Part shown: piece after piece, positions 1 to 9,508 of the stretch
Position numbering within the stretch: the first letter of the stretch is position 1
Layout of the letters: the number at the start of each line of letters is the position of its first letter
Assembly (NCBI GenBank): GCA_000482145.1
Contig: AUXH01000255.1
Location: 1-25,510 of the forward strand
Direction of reading: 5' to 3'
DNA: 25,510 nucleotides
Source of the DNA: Strigomonas culicis
Taxonomy: Eukaryota; Euglenozoa; Kinetoplastea; Trypanosomatida; Trypanosomatidae
Program-made: the position numbers and the translations under genes
Notes under the pieces: generated by a model
Told to the model about the DNA's origin: nothing
What the model saw: only the letters and a program-made list of their open reading frames with translations
Database searches by the model: none

Positions 1-40
<40 letters not shown>

Positions 41-377
41 TTGAAACTGGATAACGGAGTCTGTGCGCTAGAAGAAACCAGCAGCGCCGGAACTACTACT
101 AATGAAAAGGCTGCTGCTACGTAAAGTCTTGTAGTGGGCAAGGAAGAAAAGAACAAGGAAGAGAGAGTGTACATTCGCACATACTGTGGCAGAGTGGAAA
201 CAACGTTACAACCATACCTACCTGCTCACGCGCAGCTACACCTTTTGATCGACAATGAACAGCATGTACAGACGAGTAGATACTTTTGAGGGCAATTGCA
301 CAAAAAGACCACGACTGCCTAAAAGAGCAACACACACATTAATGGCTTACTGATTGGTGTTAAGTGGGAGCATGCAT
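1..377. repeat. (TA)n microsatellite and AT-rich 3' flank
   Basis: The window opens inside a pure TA dinucleotide tract (bases 1 to about 38), so its true length is unknown. The rest of the stretch is the 3' flank of the cytidylyltransferase gene, which ends at 378 on the minus strand. The only open frame here is a 72-residue, Cys-rich minus-strand run with no recognisable domain; I do not regard it as a gene. The flank probably holds the 3' UTR and polyadenylation region of that gene. Confidence 0.7.
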
Positions 378-1535
378 TTATAGCTCCTGCACATGCTTAT
401 ACTCCTCCGGTTTGTTTTCGATGCTCTTCTTGTCCTTCACCTTCTTCTCCTCCTGCCGTTTCAGGAATGCCACGCGGTTCTGCAGCACGCGGTCGATCAA
501 CGAGTCGGTGGTCAAGACGCAGCCAGAGTCCACCTCCTGGTAGATGCCCATCTCCTTCGGAATCCGGTACGGCGCGGAGAATTCGCGGTTCGCGATCTGG
601 TCGCAGCACTTGCCGCTCACGACGATACTGATGCGCAGGTTAGCGATGATCTCCTTCGAGACGTTGAACGGCACGCCGATGACTACCTCGTCCACGTAGC
701 GGCACGACAGGACGCCGAGGACGCGCTCGTTCAGGTTCATGATGGGAAAGTTCTTCCCCTTCGCCTCATTGATCACCTTGTCCTCGTAGATGCCGGCGAT
801 GAGGTAGTCCCCGAGCTCGCGCGCCTTCTGCAGCACCCGCACGTGCCCAATGTGGAACAGGTCGAAGCTGCCGTCCACGTACACAATGCGGTCCCCGGGC
901 TTCGGCAGCGAGCTGTTGCTGAACTGTACAATTTTGCGCGACGTCGTCAGATAGCGCATGGAGGTATCGGCCAAGCTCTCACTCGCGAAGTCGTCGGCGG
1001 ACTCGAGCATGTGGTTCTTCGTGCACAGCAGCATGCGGCCGACGAGGTCGGTCGTCGAAATACCCTCCGTGCGCTTCACGACCTTGAACTTGCCGGCGTC
1101 AATAATCTCCTGGTAGGAGTTGCGACCATCGAGGCCGACGGAGATGTCGTCGCCGTGGGCGACAAAGTCGATCTCTAGGCGCTCCATGTCCTTCAGGCGC
1201 GTGCAGTAGGGGTAGTTCTCCACGACAAAGTCCACCCACTTGCACGCGCGCAGCGCGTCGTAGCGCTCCTCCGCGTGCATGATGGGCGGCCCCTTGAAGC
1301 GCATCACCTCCTCGTCGCTGTGGCAGCCGACGAAGAACTCGGTACCGAGCTTCGACGCCTGGCGGATCGCGTTCGCGTGCCCAAAGTGCAGCATGTCGAA
1401 GCAGCCGTCCACCCAGACGCGCACGGCGCCGGGCGCCTTCTTCGGCACCTCGCGGTCGCTGAAGAGCGGATACTCGTCCTCCGGGTCATCCGAATTGAGC
1501 CACACCTTGCCAGGAGGGATGTCGGGGATCGGCAT
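378..1535 (-). CDS. Ethanolamine-phosphate cytidylyltransferase
   Basis: This 385-residue enzyme would make CDP-ethanolamine from CTP and phosphoethanolamine, the usual rate-setting step of the Kennedy pathway to phosphatidylethanolamine, in the cytosol. It has the duplicated cytidylyltransferase fold typical of the family. The first nucleotide-binding motif is HFGH (about residues 50-53, in VDGCFDMLHFGH) and the second is HIGH (about 228-231, in VDGSFDLFHIGH). The signature RTEGISTT follows the first domain near residue 154; the matching site in the second domain is degenerate (LTTDSLIDR), as expected for this two-domain family. Length is close to the eukaryotic norm. The frame stays open upstream to 1589, but that extension begins with GTG, so I place the start at the first ATG, 1535. 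The residue pattern separates it from single-domain choline-phosphate cytidylyltransferase. Confidence 0.93.
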   Translation of the reverse strand: MPIPDIPPGKVWLNSDDPEDEYPLFSDREVPKKAPGAVRVWVDGCFDMLHFGHANAIRQASKLGTEFFVGCHSDEEVMRFKGPPIMHAEERYDALRACKWVDFVVENYPYCTRLKDMERLEIDFVAHGDDISVGLDGRNSYQEIIDAGKFKVVKRTEGISTTDLVGRMLLCTKNHMLESADDFASESLADTSMRYLTTSRKIVQFSNSSLPKPGDRIVYVDGSFDLFHIGHVRVLQKARELGDYLIAGIYEDKVINEAKGKNFPIMNLNERVLGVLSCRYVDEVVIGVPFNVSKEIIANLRISIVVSGKCCDQIANREFSAPYRIPKEMGIYQEVDSGCVLTTDSLIDRVLQNRVAFLKRQEEKKVKDKKSIENKPEEYKHVQEL

Positions 1536-1646
1536 CTTCACGGTGCAAGAAGAAAGGAGTGATTGAGAGAGACGGAAAAAGTAGCGCACTTTGAGGAAGT
1601 TAGAAGCGATTCGATGTGCCCTTTATTATTTGTAATGATTAGAACC

Positions 1647-1733
1647 CTGCAATCGTAATGAAGGATAAAAAGGGCAAGTAAGGGAAGAAGGAAGACGAGA
1701 GAAAAGGAATGAGAGAAGAACGCAAAAACGCAA
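1647..1733 (-). promoter_or_regulatory. Predicted spliced-leader acceptor of cytidylyltransferase gene
   Basis: On the minus strand a long T/C-rich tract (about 1733 down to 1660) is followed by the first AG at 1648-1647. This would give a leader of about 111 nt with no ATG before the start at 1535. A second, shorter pyrimidine run ends in an AG directly abutting the ATG (1537-1536) and is an alternative acceptor. No transcript data are available to choose. Confidence 0.55.
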
Positions 1734-1900
1734 GATAGCATAAGCCGGAGCCATGAGGCACATGGAAAGCCACATCAGCAAACGATGTGTGTACACCAGA
1801 ATCAGCAGGTCAGTTACCATTGTATATGTTTTTTTTTAACAAAATGAAAAGATGAAATAAAAAGGATGAACCAAATTCAAAGAAGAATATGTGTTGCTGC

Positions 1901-2440
1901 TTACATGACGACGGCGCGCTTGCTGCCCTTCTTGACGATGATGGCGCGCTCCTTGCGGTCCGGCCGGAGGCGGCGCTGGAGCAGCGGGAAGCTGAGCTTG
2001 CTGTCGTGGTACTGCGAGATGTTCAGGTGGCGCACCTCGTGGTTCGGGATCGACTTGACGGCGAGCACCTCGATGTTCGGGTAGCGCGCGCGGTGGCGGG
2101 ACGCGAGGTCGTGGTAGGCCTGGCTGACCGCGCCCGACTTGCTCACGTCGCGGAACTCCTTCAGCATGCGGGTGTAGCCGCAGCGCTGGCTGTAGTAGGC
2201 GATGTCGACGAGGTAGTTGCGGGCCTTCAGCTTCGCGTCGCGCAGGCGACGGCAGGCGAGGATGTCACCGTGGGTGTGCTTGACCTTGTTCTTGATCTTC
2301 ATGAGGCGCCAGAAGCGGCTCTTCGCGACGACGAAGTTGGGTGCGAACACCTCAAACTTGTAGACGGTCGGCTCGGGGGTCTTCTCAGAGGGAGACTCGC
2401 GGCCGACGACCTCGAAGTGGCGGAGATGGGGCTTCACCAT
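1901..2440 (-). CDS. RPL18A: 60S ribosomal protein eL20 (L18a)
   Basis: This 179-residue basic protein matches the eL20/L18a family, a structural protein of the large cytosolic ribosomal subunit. The diagnostic block FAPNFVVAKSRFW sits near residues 31-43. It is followed by the conserved EFRDVSKSGAVSQAYHDLASRHRA region (about residues 99-122, cited as EFRDVSKSG then SRHRA). The C terminus is rich in Lys and Arg. The length equals the eukaryotic norm of about 176-180. The frame is open upstream to 2545, but that run starts at TTG and would add a non-conserved hydrophobic stretch; the ATG at 2440 gives the canonical MVKPHLRHFEV start and lies just after a good splice acceptor. It lies between PheRS alpha and the cytidylyltransferase in the same transcription unit. 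Confidence 0.95.
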   Translation of the reverse strand: MVKPHLRHFEVVGRESPSEKTPEPTVYKFEVFAPNFVVAKSRFWRLMKIKNKVKHTHGDILACRRLRDAKLKARNYLVDIAYYSQRCGYTRMLKEFRDVSKSGAVSQAYHDLASRHRARYPNIEVLAVKSIPNHEVRHLNISQYHDSKLSFPLLQRRLRPDRKERAIIVKKGSKRAVVM

Positions 2441-2456
2441 TTTCTTTGATTTTGAA

Positions 2457-2512
2457 CTTTTTTGAAGTGAATAGAAGGGGAAAACAAAACAGTTAGTGGG
2501 AGAGAGAGGGAG
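2457..2512 (-). promoter_or_regulatory. Predicted spliced-leader acceptor of eL20 gene
   Basis: A C/T tract on the minus strand (about 2512 to 2464) contains no AG until 2458-2457. This predicts a leader of only about 16 nt before the ATG at 2440, with no upstream ATG. A very short leader suits an abundantly translated ribosomal protein. Confidence 0.6.
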
Positions 2513-2995
2513 ACAAGAGAAATGAATAAGAGAACGAAAGCACAAAGAAGTACAACAAAAGAAACCCTATACTCACGTACGTGTGTGTTACCGTCGATAA
2601 TAAAAGAAGCACTTCCACACAAGGACGTGTCATGTTGAACAAGTTGCTTTTTGTTTGGTACTTAGTATTTAGTATTTATTACTATAATTATGAGTAGATA
2701 AAAAGTAACAATATAAAACGTTCTACCCACGAAGGGAAAAAAACAAAAGTCAGAGGGACACACAATTTCACTATCCACATGCTTCGTCGAAACGTGTAAC
2801 GCGAAACAGCTAAGATGTGTACGTGAAGCACAAGACATCTTAGACAAAAGGAAAGGAGAAAAAAGGGACAAGAAGGCGACAACGAGATTGGTTTGTTCAC
2901 GATTCTTTCAAATCGCTCATCACTACTGCTTCGATGGGGCTCTGATTGTTCATCTCTTGTGGATATTATGTTAAATAAGAGGCGTCATCTAGACA
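2513..2995. other. AT-rich spacer between PheRS alpha and eL20
   Basis: This is a non-coding stretch upstream of the eL20 acceptor region and downstream of the PheRS alpha stop. It should contain the PheRS alpha 3' UTR and poly(A) region. The small minus-strand open frames here (up to 70 residues) are low-complexity, F/L/S-rich and lack family features. I see no RNA gene or repeat. Confidence 0.5.
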
Positions 2996-4489
2996 TTAAA
3001 AGCGCGCAATGGCAGAGCGCTTGATAAAGTTGATATCGACGCGGTGTCCGAAGAGCTCGTGAATGCTGGAAATACCGTACTTGATCATCGTGGGCCGCTC
3101 CAGGGAAAGGCCCCAGGCCATGACAGACACGCTGTCGTCCAAGCCCAGCGGGCGCAGCAGCTCGCGGCGGAAGAGGCCACTGTTACCCACCTCGATCCAC
3201 TTCTGCAGACCGGTGTGGTAGCCGAAGATCTCCATCGACGGCTCCGTGTAGGGGTTGAAGGCGGGCTTGAAGCGGAGTCTCTCGACGCCAATGCGACGGA
3301 AGAAGAGATCGAAGGTGTGCATCATCTTCGCCAGGGAAATGTCGTGGTCCACGACAAAGCCCTCGCACTGATGGAACTCACACAAGTGCGTCTTGTCCAT
3401 CTCCTCGTTGCGGAAGACGCGGTCGATACTGTAGTACCGGCCCGGGCGGAAGTTGACCGTGCCGTCGGGGAGCTTCTCCGACATCTGGCTGAGTCGGTGC
3501 AGGGTGTAGGCGGACGTGCCCGTGGTGTGCGTGCGCAGCACGTTCCGGCACGCCTCCTCCTCCTTCCACTCGCTGCGGAAGTACTTTTCGTGCGTCTCCT
3601 TCACCTCCTTCACAAGGGTCCGGTTCGTCAGCGTGCTCGTCGCCGGCTTAGAGATGAAGAAGGTGTCCTGCACGTCGCGCGCGGGGTGCTGCTGCGGGAT
3701 GAAGAGGGAGTCAAAGTTCCAGAAGCAGCTCTCCACCCAGTGCTGCGTGTCCATCTCCTGGAAGCCGAGCTCCATGAAGATCTCGCGGAACTCCTGGCGG
3801 ACCTTCAGCAGGGGGTGCAGCTGGCCGCCGTTCACCTCCTCGGCGGGGATGCTAAAGTTGTACTCCTTAAAGGTCGTCGACTTCCACGAGCCGGTCAGCA
3901 GCATCTCACGCGTGAGGTCGCCGGCCGCCTTCGCCTTGCGCTCGACAGCGTAGTTGGGTCCCTTCGCGTACGTGAACACCTTCACCGTCTCCTGGGCGGC
4001 CAGTTTGCGCTTCTTCAACGTCTCCACCTCCTTCGGTGTCGTCGCCTCATCCTTCGCGACGCGCTCTAACAGCAGCTTGATGTCGTCCGTGAAGCTTGTG
4101 GCAGACGGGCTGCGCTGCAGGAAAACACCGCCGTCCTTCTTATTGATCTTGAAGATCTTCAGCTTCATGCCGTTGGAGAGGGCGACGGCGGTGGCGTCCT
4201 TGCCCAGCGTCACCTGCACCTCCGCCTGCGGCACCTCGCCGCCGGCCAGCAGCTCCCAGAGCAGATACTCGGGGCTGCCCTGCTCGATGATCGCGCGGCC
4301 CTCTGCACTGAGCTTCCACTCCAGCTTGCTCTCCACCGTCGAGGTGATGTAGCCATCCGCCTCCAGCGACTTGCTAGCGCCCACAACGTCCTGGTGGTCT
4401 ACGTGGAGCTCGGCCGCAAGGTCCTCCGAGTTGACGCCCGCGTTGGAGGAAAGGTGCTCCAGAATAGCTTGCGCGACGGAAGAAGCCAT
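2996..4489 (-). CDS. Phenylalanyl-tRNA synthetase alpha subunit (cytosolic)
   Basis: This 497-residue protein is the catalytic alpha subunit of the eukaryotic alpha2beta2 phenylalanyl-tRNA synthetase, which charges tRNA-Phe in the cytosol. The N terminus (residues 1 to about 90) carries winged-helix-like segments typical of the eukaryotic/archaeal subunit. The class II core follows: a motif 1 region around residues 225-250, motif 2 as FRNEEMDKTHLCEFHQ near 359, and motif 3 as GLSLERPTMIKYGI near 464, just before the C terminus. The length matches the roughly 500-residue cytosolic form. It lacks the anticodon-binding extension of the mitochondrial monomeric enzyme, so I assign it to the cytosol. 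The ATG at 4489 is the first in frame after the predicted splice acceptor. Confidence 0.96.
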   Translation of the reverse strand: MASSVAQAILEHLSSNAGVNSEDLAAELHVDHQDVVGASKSLEADGYITSTVESKLEWKLSAEGRAIIEQGSPEYLLWELLAGGEVPQAEVQVTLGKDATAVALSNGMKLKIFKINKKDGGVFLQRSPSATSFTDDIKLLLERVAKDEATTPKEVETLKKRKLAAQETVKVFTYAKGPNYAVERKAKAAGDLTREMLLTGSWKSTTFKEYNFSIPAEEVNGGQLHPLLKVRQEFREIFMELGFQEMDTQHWVESCFWNFDSLFIPQQHPARDVQDTFFISKPATSTLTNRTLVKEVKETHEKYFRSEWKEEEACRNVLRTHTTGTSAYTLHRLSQMSEKLPDGTVNFRPGRYYSIDRVFRNEEMDKTHLCEFHQCEGFVVDHDISLAKMMHTFDLFFRRIGVERLRFKPAFNPYTEPSMEIFGYHTGLQKWIEVGNSGLFRRELLRPLGLDDSVSVMAWGLSLERPTMIKYGISSIHELFGHRVDINFIKRSAIARF

Positions 4490-4547
4490 TGACGGAAGTC
4501 TTATATGTCCTTGGATACTTAGTAGAAAGTTTTTTTTTTCCCGCTCA

Positions 4548-4612
4548 CTACGAAAAGCAAAGCCGTAAAGGAGCGAATAGCAGAGAGACGATGAGGGGGA
4601 GAGAAAACAGAT
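4548..4612 (-). promoter_or_regulatory. Predicted spliced-leader acceptor of PheRS alpha
   Basis: A pyrimidine-rich tract on the minus strand (about 4612 to 4550) ends at AG 4549-4548. The resulting leader of about 58 nt contains no ATG and a short A run. Confidence 0.55.
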
Positions 4613-5027
4613 TGCTCAACCAATCAGAAGTATTGTGTAAGCAAAAGGAAAACGGTAGCGTCGCTCTAGAGATCTAGGAACAACCAACACAGTGGATGAG
4701 TAAGGAAGAAAGGAATGTTACGATTGCTTACATTACACTTCTCATGTATAATGACCATTCTGCTTTGGGTACAACAAGAATCTCATTTGAGAGACACCCC
4801 CGTCAGTCGCAACACTATACACGCGCAGATACATTTACGCAAACTACGTATGTTAGCAATTGTATCTATATACAATCCTACATTAAAAATAAAATGTCAG
4901 ATCTGTTTTAAAACAGTGTATTCGCTTATTGTTTCTTTGAAAGGGGTCGAAAAAGAAATTATTATCACTGACAGTGGTTAGTCTTATAGCTTCCATTAGT
5001 ATGAAGATTGTAAAAAAATGGAAAACA

Positions 5028-5065
<38 letters not shown>

Positions 5066-5119
5066 CCAGGAAGAAGAAAACGTGTGCAATCACATTTTCT
5101 ATTATTTATTCCTTGCATC
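4613..5119. other. AT-rich spacer downstream of the 1331-residue gene
   Basis: This holds the 3' flank of the large gene ending at 5120. It contains a TA tract (5030-5062, listed separately). Small overlapping open frames on both strands (60-88 residues) have the composition of non-coding AT-rich DNA, and none shows a domain. I see no RNA gene. Confidence 0.5.
5030..5062. repeat. (TA)n microsatellite
   Basis: An uninterrupted TA dinucleotide run of about 33 bases lies in the 3' flank of the large gene, 58 bases beyond its stop codon. It would form a perfect AU hairpin if transcribed. Confidence 0.9.
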
Positions 5120-8100
5120 TCAACTACTCCTAGCATTGTACAGCAATTTCGAGTAGGGATGCCACGTGCAGCCTTCGAAGTACCGCAGCTGCGCGTTCTC
5201 CATCAACTCCTTCCCGTCCCCAGCTAAGATCTCCATCAGGCGGCTTTCTTGCTCGTACTCGACGGTGCGCCCCAGCACGAGCTGCGCGGTCCCTTGGATG
5301 AAGCCCTGCAGCGTTACCCTCTGCAGCTCCACCGAACTCACGCGTCGGCGCATGTTATCCATATTACGGACATACGACACGATCGCCACGACCAGACACA
5401 CAAGATCCACCTCCGCCGGCGCGCAGGTGCGCAGTGCCTTCGCAGCCACGCGAATCATCTCCTTTTGAGTGCTTCGCTGGTGCCGCGCGGCCGGCTTCGA
5501 GTCCAGGTTGTCGAGGCTGACCGAAATGGCCGCCATCATGCGCGTGAAGGGGCACGCCTTGGGCGTGCACGTCCGCACAAGCTCGCAGGTGCGGCTCACG
5601 TTGAAGAGCAGCAGCCGCCACACGCTCTGCAGCGTCATGTGGCGGCTGCTGGGTATGAGGCGCGAGGTCGCCGACGTCGCCGTCGCCTCCCGCGGCGACA
5701 GCGAGTAGTTGCTGCTGACGTCGTCCATCAGGCCGTTGCCGCGCAGCCGCTGCACCGCCTCCTCGAAGGACTGCGTCTTGGCGTCGAGGCCCGGCTCCCC
5801 TGCCGTCGCCTCGGGGCGGAAGCGGTACGTGTCGATGCCCCAGCAGACGGACACGGCCGCGTCGTTGTAGCTGCCCCCGCGCACCGTCACGTCCAGCTCG
5901 TTCCACTGGAAGAAGAGCCGCTGCAGCGTCGCGTCGTAGGCGTGGCGGTGCCCCGCGTTGCGCTCCGTGTCGCCCACGTACAGCCACGTGCGGTGGCCCC
6001 AGTACCGGGGCGCCGCCGACGCAATCTGTGCACACACCTTCGCGCTCGTGGCACCGGCGCTGCGCTGGGTCGGGCCGCTCGTCCCCCGGGGCGGCATCAC
6101 CGTCGTGCGCGACTGGAAGGTGCCGTCCACGTTATCCGTCGACACCTCACTCCAATTGGGCTCCAGGCCAATGTACGACAAGCTGCCGTGCTGGTAGCCG
6201 ACGTAGAACTCGACCACGAACTGGTACACATCACCGAGGCCGATGGGGGGGAGACCGAGCATGGGCCGCAGCCGGCCGTCGGACCACTCGCGGCGGCACG
6301 ACGCGGTGCACATGATCTCGAAGAAGCTCAGCGTGGTCCGCAGCGGCCATATTTCCTCCTGCTGCAAGAGGCTCGCGGCCGCGAGCGAGCGCGACCAGCG
6401 GCCGCGCAGCCGCTCCCAGTGCTCCTGCATCTTCACGTTCGCCTCGCGACCCGCACCGTCTCGGTCGCCCGTCTGCGACGACGTGGCGCCGCCGCCGGCC
6501 GCCTCAGCTGCGGCCGCCGCGGCCAGCTTCTCGCTCTCCACGCGCGTTTTTTCCATCTGCAGCACGCGATTGTAATCGAGCGCGGAGATGGGCAGGTAGG
6601 TCGTGACGTCGGGCAGCATGTGTGGCAGGTCTGCAAAGTCGCTGATGAAAAGCACCCCGCTGAACTCTTCCATGTCCACCTCCTTGAAGGCGGAGTTGCC
6701 CTGGGACTTCACAAAGATGAGCCGCTTCAAGCACTGCTTGTAGCGCAGCGGCAAAAAGGACAGCATCTTGAGGACCCACGCGGCACCGAGGCTATTCGTG
6801 GCGTCGTCCTCCTCCTTGATCCACACAAAGTAGTACGAGTGCGTGCGGCTGTTATGCTGAATAGCGAGATCGATCATCAAGAAGATGAGCGCAATCGCGT
6901 CACCGTCCTTCCAGGACTTGTCCATCTCCCGCTCCCAGAACTTCTCAAAACGCGGGCAGCACTCAAAGAAGCGTCTTGTGTTCTCGTCTTCGTTGTAGTA
7001 GTAATTGTGCAGGTAGCAGGAGAGCAGGTCTCCGTACAGCATGACCACCCCGGCACCCGACGTGTCGCAGCCGGCGATACTGCAAAAATTGCTCAGCAGC
7101 ACATTGTTCTTGGCACCGTGCAGGGTCAGGTAGCCGTACGCGAGGAGCTCATCCAGTAGTTCGTACAGCTCAATCGTCTCCTCACTGTTGTGCGTATCCG
7201 CATTCTCTCGGCTGCCTATCACATCCGCCTGTGATACCACAACCGGTGATAAGGGCGTTTGCACGTCATCGACGCCCTTGGCCGAGACGTAGTGCACGAA
7301 GGACGACTTGGGCACCGACTGCGTGCCCTCGAGTAAATCGTGGTCCTCGTCCTGCCGCAGGTAGCCCTGGGGCAGGACGCCGACCGTCACACTACTGTTC
7401 TCGATCGTCGGGGCCGCCGTCGCGAAGCTGCCCAGCACGGTCGTGTTGCCGGTCCCCCGCGGTGAGGCGATACGCACCTCGAAGCTCTTCTTCACGCGAC
7501 CGAGGGTGACACGCTGGAGGTAGCGCGTGAAGCGCAGCCACACCGAGGCGTGCACGGCCTCCGTCAGCGGGCGCAGCAACATGGAGGTGTGCAGGAAGGC
7601 GACGAACGTGCGATCGCACTGCTCGAAGAAGGACAGCGCGAGCTCCTGGTCGGCCGATAGGGCGGAGCCATCCGAGTTGGATTGGGTCGGAATCGACCAG
7701 AGAAGCGCCGGTATTTGGTGATACTTGGTGACCTTCAGGAAGAAGGTGACCCAGTGATCCGTCAGCTTCGTGCACGCGGCGTTGAGCTCCTTGTGGGCAG
7801 CGGTGGCCGACGGCGCGTAGGTCTTTGCGTAGGCCGCGGTCTCCAGAAAGGAGCACACCCACGCCACGCGGCGCTGCGTCGCGTCGTTGATGCGCACCTC
7901 GCTCCCTGCGATGGCCTGGGGAAGCGACTGCAGGGCAGGTAGGATGATCAGATGCACCACGATGGTGGCCATCGCCTTGTACTCGATGGTGTAGATGGCG
8001 TCCTCGCCGTAGACCATGATGGGGGCGGTGCTGCTGACGCCGGCGCCCGAGATGGCGCGCATGATCATCCACAGCGCCTGGCGTAGCGCCTCCGGCCACT

Positions 8101-9115
8101 CGTTCACCACGCTAATCGACACATCGATGACTCGTAAACAGAAGGACTTTACCAGGTCTGCGTTGCGCTGCGCGGTGGCCTCCTCGTAGACAGGAAGGGT
8201 ATCCGTACTTTTGAGCAACTGGGAGCTCTCCTCGCCCGCCGGCGGCTGCTCCAACAGCGCGAAGTAGTCCAGCGCCTCGCGCAGCTCCACCTCACGCTCC
8301 GTCATCTTCTGGGAGCGAGACATCAGAAAGCTGAAGTTGGTCATGCGGCGGTTGTGCGCGCAGGACGACGACGCGGAGGAGTGCTCCGGGTGGTGCTGCC
8401 GCTGCGTGGACACCTCCGACCCCATGAAGTTCGAAAAGCTCGCGTTGTGCGTCGGCGTGTGCGCGACCTCGAGGAGAAATTGCTGCTCCGCGGCTGCGAG
8501 CCCAGCCAGCTCACTCGTGCTGAAGCGCCCGAGGATGTCCCCGGGGACGGTCTCGTCCGTGAAGCTGTAGCCCTGTGGGGTGGTGACGCCGGGCGTCTCG
8601 ACCTCGTTCTCCACATCCTCCTCCGGCTCCCCGTCGACGGACACGGTGCCCTCGTGCTGCTGGTCGCAGAGGGGACGAAACATCCCCATCAGCTGTGCCA
8701 CGTAGGGCCCGTTCGGCAGCGTGACCGAGAGTTTCGCCATCGCCTGCACCAGGCGCGCAATGGAGCCCTCCTCCTTCACGAAGTAGGCGCTGTCGCCGAG
8801 CTTCCAGAGCGCGCGGTCGAGCTCCAGTGTCAGCAGCTCCGAGATCACCTCGCTGGTGGCTAACGCATTCACCTCACTCCCGCGAACAAGTAGCCGAGAG
8901 AAGTGGTAGATGAATTCATCCAATTCACCCGGTGTGATACTGTAGAAGATGCTAAGAAGGATCGTGGCGTCGGAAGCAAGGTCCTGCACGACCGAGTATA
9001 CGCTTAGCGTATTCATCAAACAGCTGTCAGCATCAACAGTGGACCGATGTTGAGACGCATTGAGCCCCGGAGATCCATTGTTCCCCCAATAGGTCGGCTG
9101 CGGAAGGCGATTCAT
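5120..9115 (-). CDS. Large protein, possibly divergent neurofibromin-like (RasGAP + Sec14)
   Basis: This 1331-residue protein has no obvious close family. By eye, two parts recall a RasGAP domain. Residues about 42-100 contain VVQDLASDATILLSIF followed by LLVRGSEV, where R78 sits where RasGAPs keep the arginine finger of an LFRGNS motif. Residues about 340-462 contain WPEALRQ, YTIEYKAMATIVVHLIILPAL and RRVAWVCSFLETAA, which follow the RasGAP pattern PPELR, then Y-K-V-hydrophobic-PAI, then a leucine-rich helix. An acidic, Ser/His-rich insert of about 200 residues lies between them. Residues about 740-855 (LPLRYKQCLKRLIFV, then LFISDFADLPHML) resemble a Sec14/CRAL-TRIO domain. That order is the one found in neurofibromin. 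An Ala-rich linker (about 861-880) precedes a C-terminal third I cannot place. No signal peptide or membrane span stands out. The existence of the gene is certain; the family call is inference. Confidence 0.85.
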   Translation of the reverse strand: MNRLPQPTYWGNNGSPGLNASQHRSTVDADSCLMNTLSVYSVVQDLASDATILLSIFYSITPGELDEFIYHFSRLLVRGSEVNALATSEVISELLTLELDRALWKLGDSAYFVKEEGSIARLVQAMAKLSVTLPNGPYVAQLMGMFRPLCDQQHEGTVSVDGEPEEDVENEVETPGVTTPQGYSFTDETVPGDILGRFSTSELAGLAAAEQQFLLEVAHTPTHNASFSNFMGSEVSTQRQHHPEHSSASSSCAHNRRMTNFSFLMSRSQKMTEREVELREALDYFALLEQPPAGEESSQLLKSTDTLPVYEEATAQRNADLVKSFCLRVIDVSISVVNEWPEALRQALWMIMRAISGAGVSSTAPIMVYGEDAIYTIEYKAMATIVVHLIILPALQSLPQAIAGSEVRINDATQRRVAWVCSFLETAAYAKTYAPSATAAHKELNAACTKLTDHWVTFFLKVTKYHQIPALLWSIPTQSNSDGSALSADQELALSFFEQCDRTFVAFLHTSMLLRPLTEAVHASVWLRFTRYLQRVTLGRVKKSFEVRIASPRGTGNTTVLGSFATAAPTIENSSVTVGVLPQGYLRQDEDHDLLEGTQSVPKSSFVHYVSAKGVDDVQTPLSPVVVSQADVIGSRENADTHNSEETIELYELLDELLAYGYLTLHGAKNNVLLSNFCSIAGCDTSGAGVVMLYGDLLSCYLHNYYYNEDENTRRFFECCPRFEKFWEREMDKSWKDGDAIALIFLMIDLAIQHNSRTHSYYFVWIKEEDDATNSLGAAWVLKMLSFLPLRYKQCLKRLIFVKSQGNSAFKEVDMEEFSGVLFISDFADLPHMLPDVTTYLPISALDYNRVLQMEKTRVESEKLAAAAAAEAAGGGATSSQTGDRDGAGREANVKMQEHWERLRGRWSRSLAAASLLQQEEIWPLRTTLSFFEIMCTASCRREWSDGRLRPMLGLPPIGLGDVYQFVVEFYVGYQHGSLSYIGLEPNWSEVSTDNVDGTFQSRTTVMPPRGTSGPTQRSAGATSAKVCAQIASAAPRYWGHRTWLYVGDTERNAGHRHAYDATLQRLFFQWNELDVTVRGGSYNDAAVSVCWGIDTYRFRPEATAGEPGLDAKTQSFEEAVQRLRGNGLMDDVSSNYSLSPREATATSATSRLIPSSRHMTLQSVWRLLLFNVSRTCELVRTCTPKACPFTRMMAAISVSLDNLDSKPAARHQRSTQKEMIRVAAKALRTCAPAEVDLVCLVVAIVSYVRNMDNMRRRVSSVELQRVTLQGFIQGTAQLVLGRTVEYEQESRLMEILAGDGKELMENAQLRYFEGCTWHPYSKLLYNARSS

Positions 9116-9194
9116 TCACAACAAATGTTCTTGTGCACCGTCACGGTTGAGCGTAGGTTTACGTGTGTGCTGAGCTCTCCTTGTTTTTTTTCTG

Positions 9195-9258
9195 CTTCGC
9201 AACAGAAGATAGAGTGACAGAAAGGGTGAAAAACAAACAAAGGGGAAAAAGATGCGAA
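9195..9258 (-). promoter_or_regulatory. Predicted spliced-leader acceptor of the 1331-residue gene
   Basis: A T/C tract on the minus strand (about 9258 to 9203) is followed by the first AG at 9196-9195. The leader of about 79 nt to the ATG at 9115 has no upstream ATG. Confidence 0.5.
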
Positions 9259-9508
9259 GAACACGAAAATCGATTCTGCAACTTCTTCAGAGATGGGGAA
9301 GGAATAAAACATTTAAAAGGACGTACAGAGCACGTATATATTATTATCAGCATTCTTAACCAGATATAGCTCTTTTCACGTATAACGCGATCGGCACAAA
9401 GGTAATGTATGATACACGCGTAGAAGAGAAAAAAAAAAGTAAAACGTTGTGTGCTTTTGTGCGGTGGGTCATCCTCGCGGATAATGTACATCATCGGGAG
9501 AAACCGCG
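9259..9508. other. Short AT-rich spacer
   Basis: This is the 3' flank of the TFIIE-alpha-like gene. Small open frames on both strands are AT-rich and featureless. Nothing else was recognised. Confidence 0.45.

Noticed and set aside
5249..7159. 636-residue plus-strand open frame
   Set aside because: It lies antisense within the 1331-residue gene. GC-rich third positions of the real gene keep the antisense frame open; the sequence is Arg/His/Ala/Val-rich with no domain.
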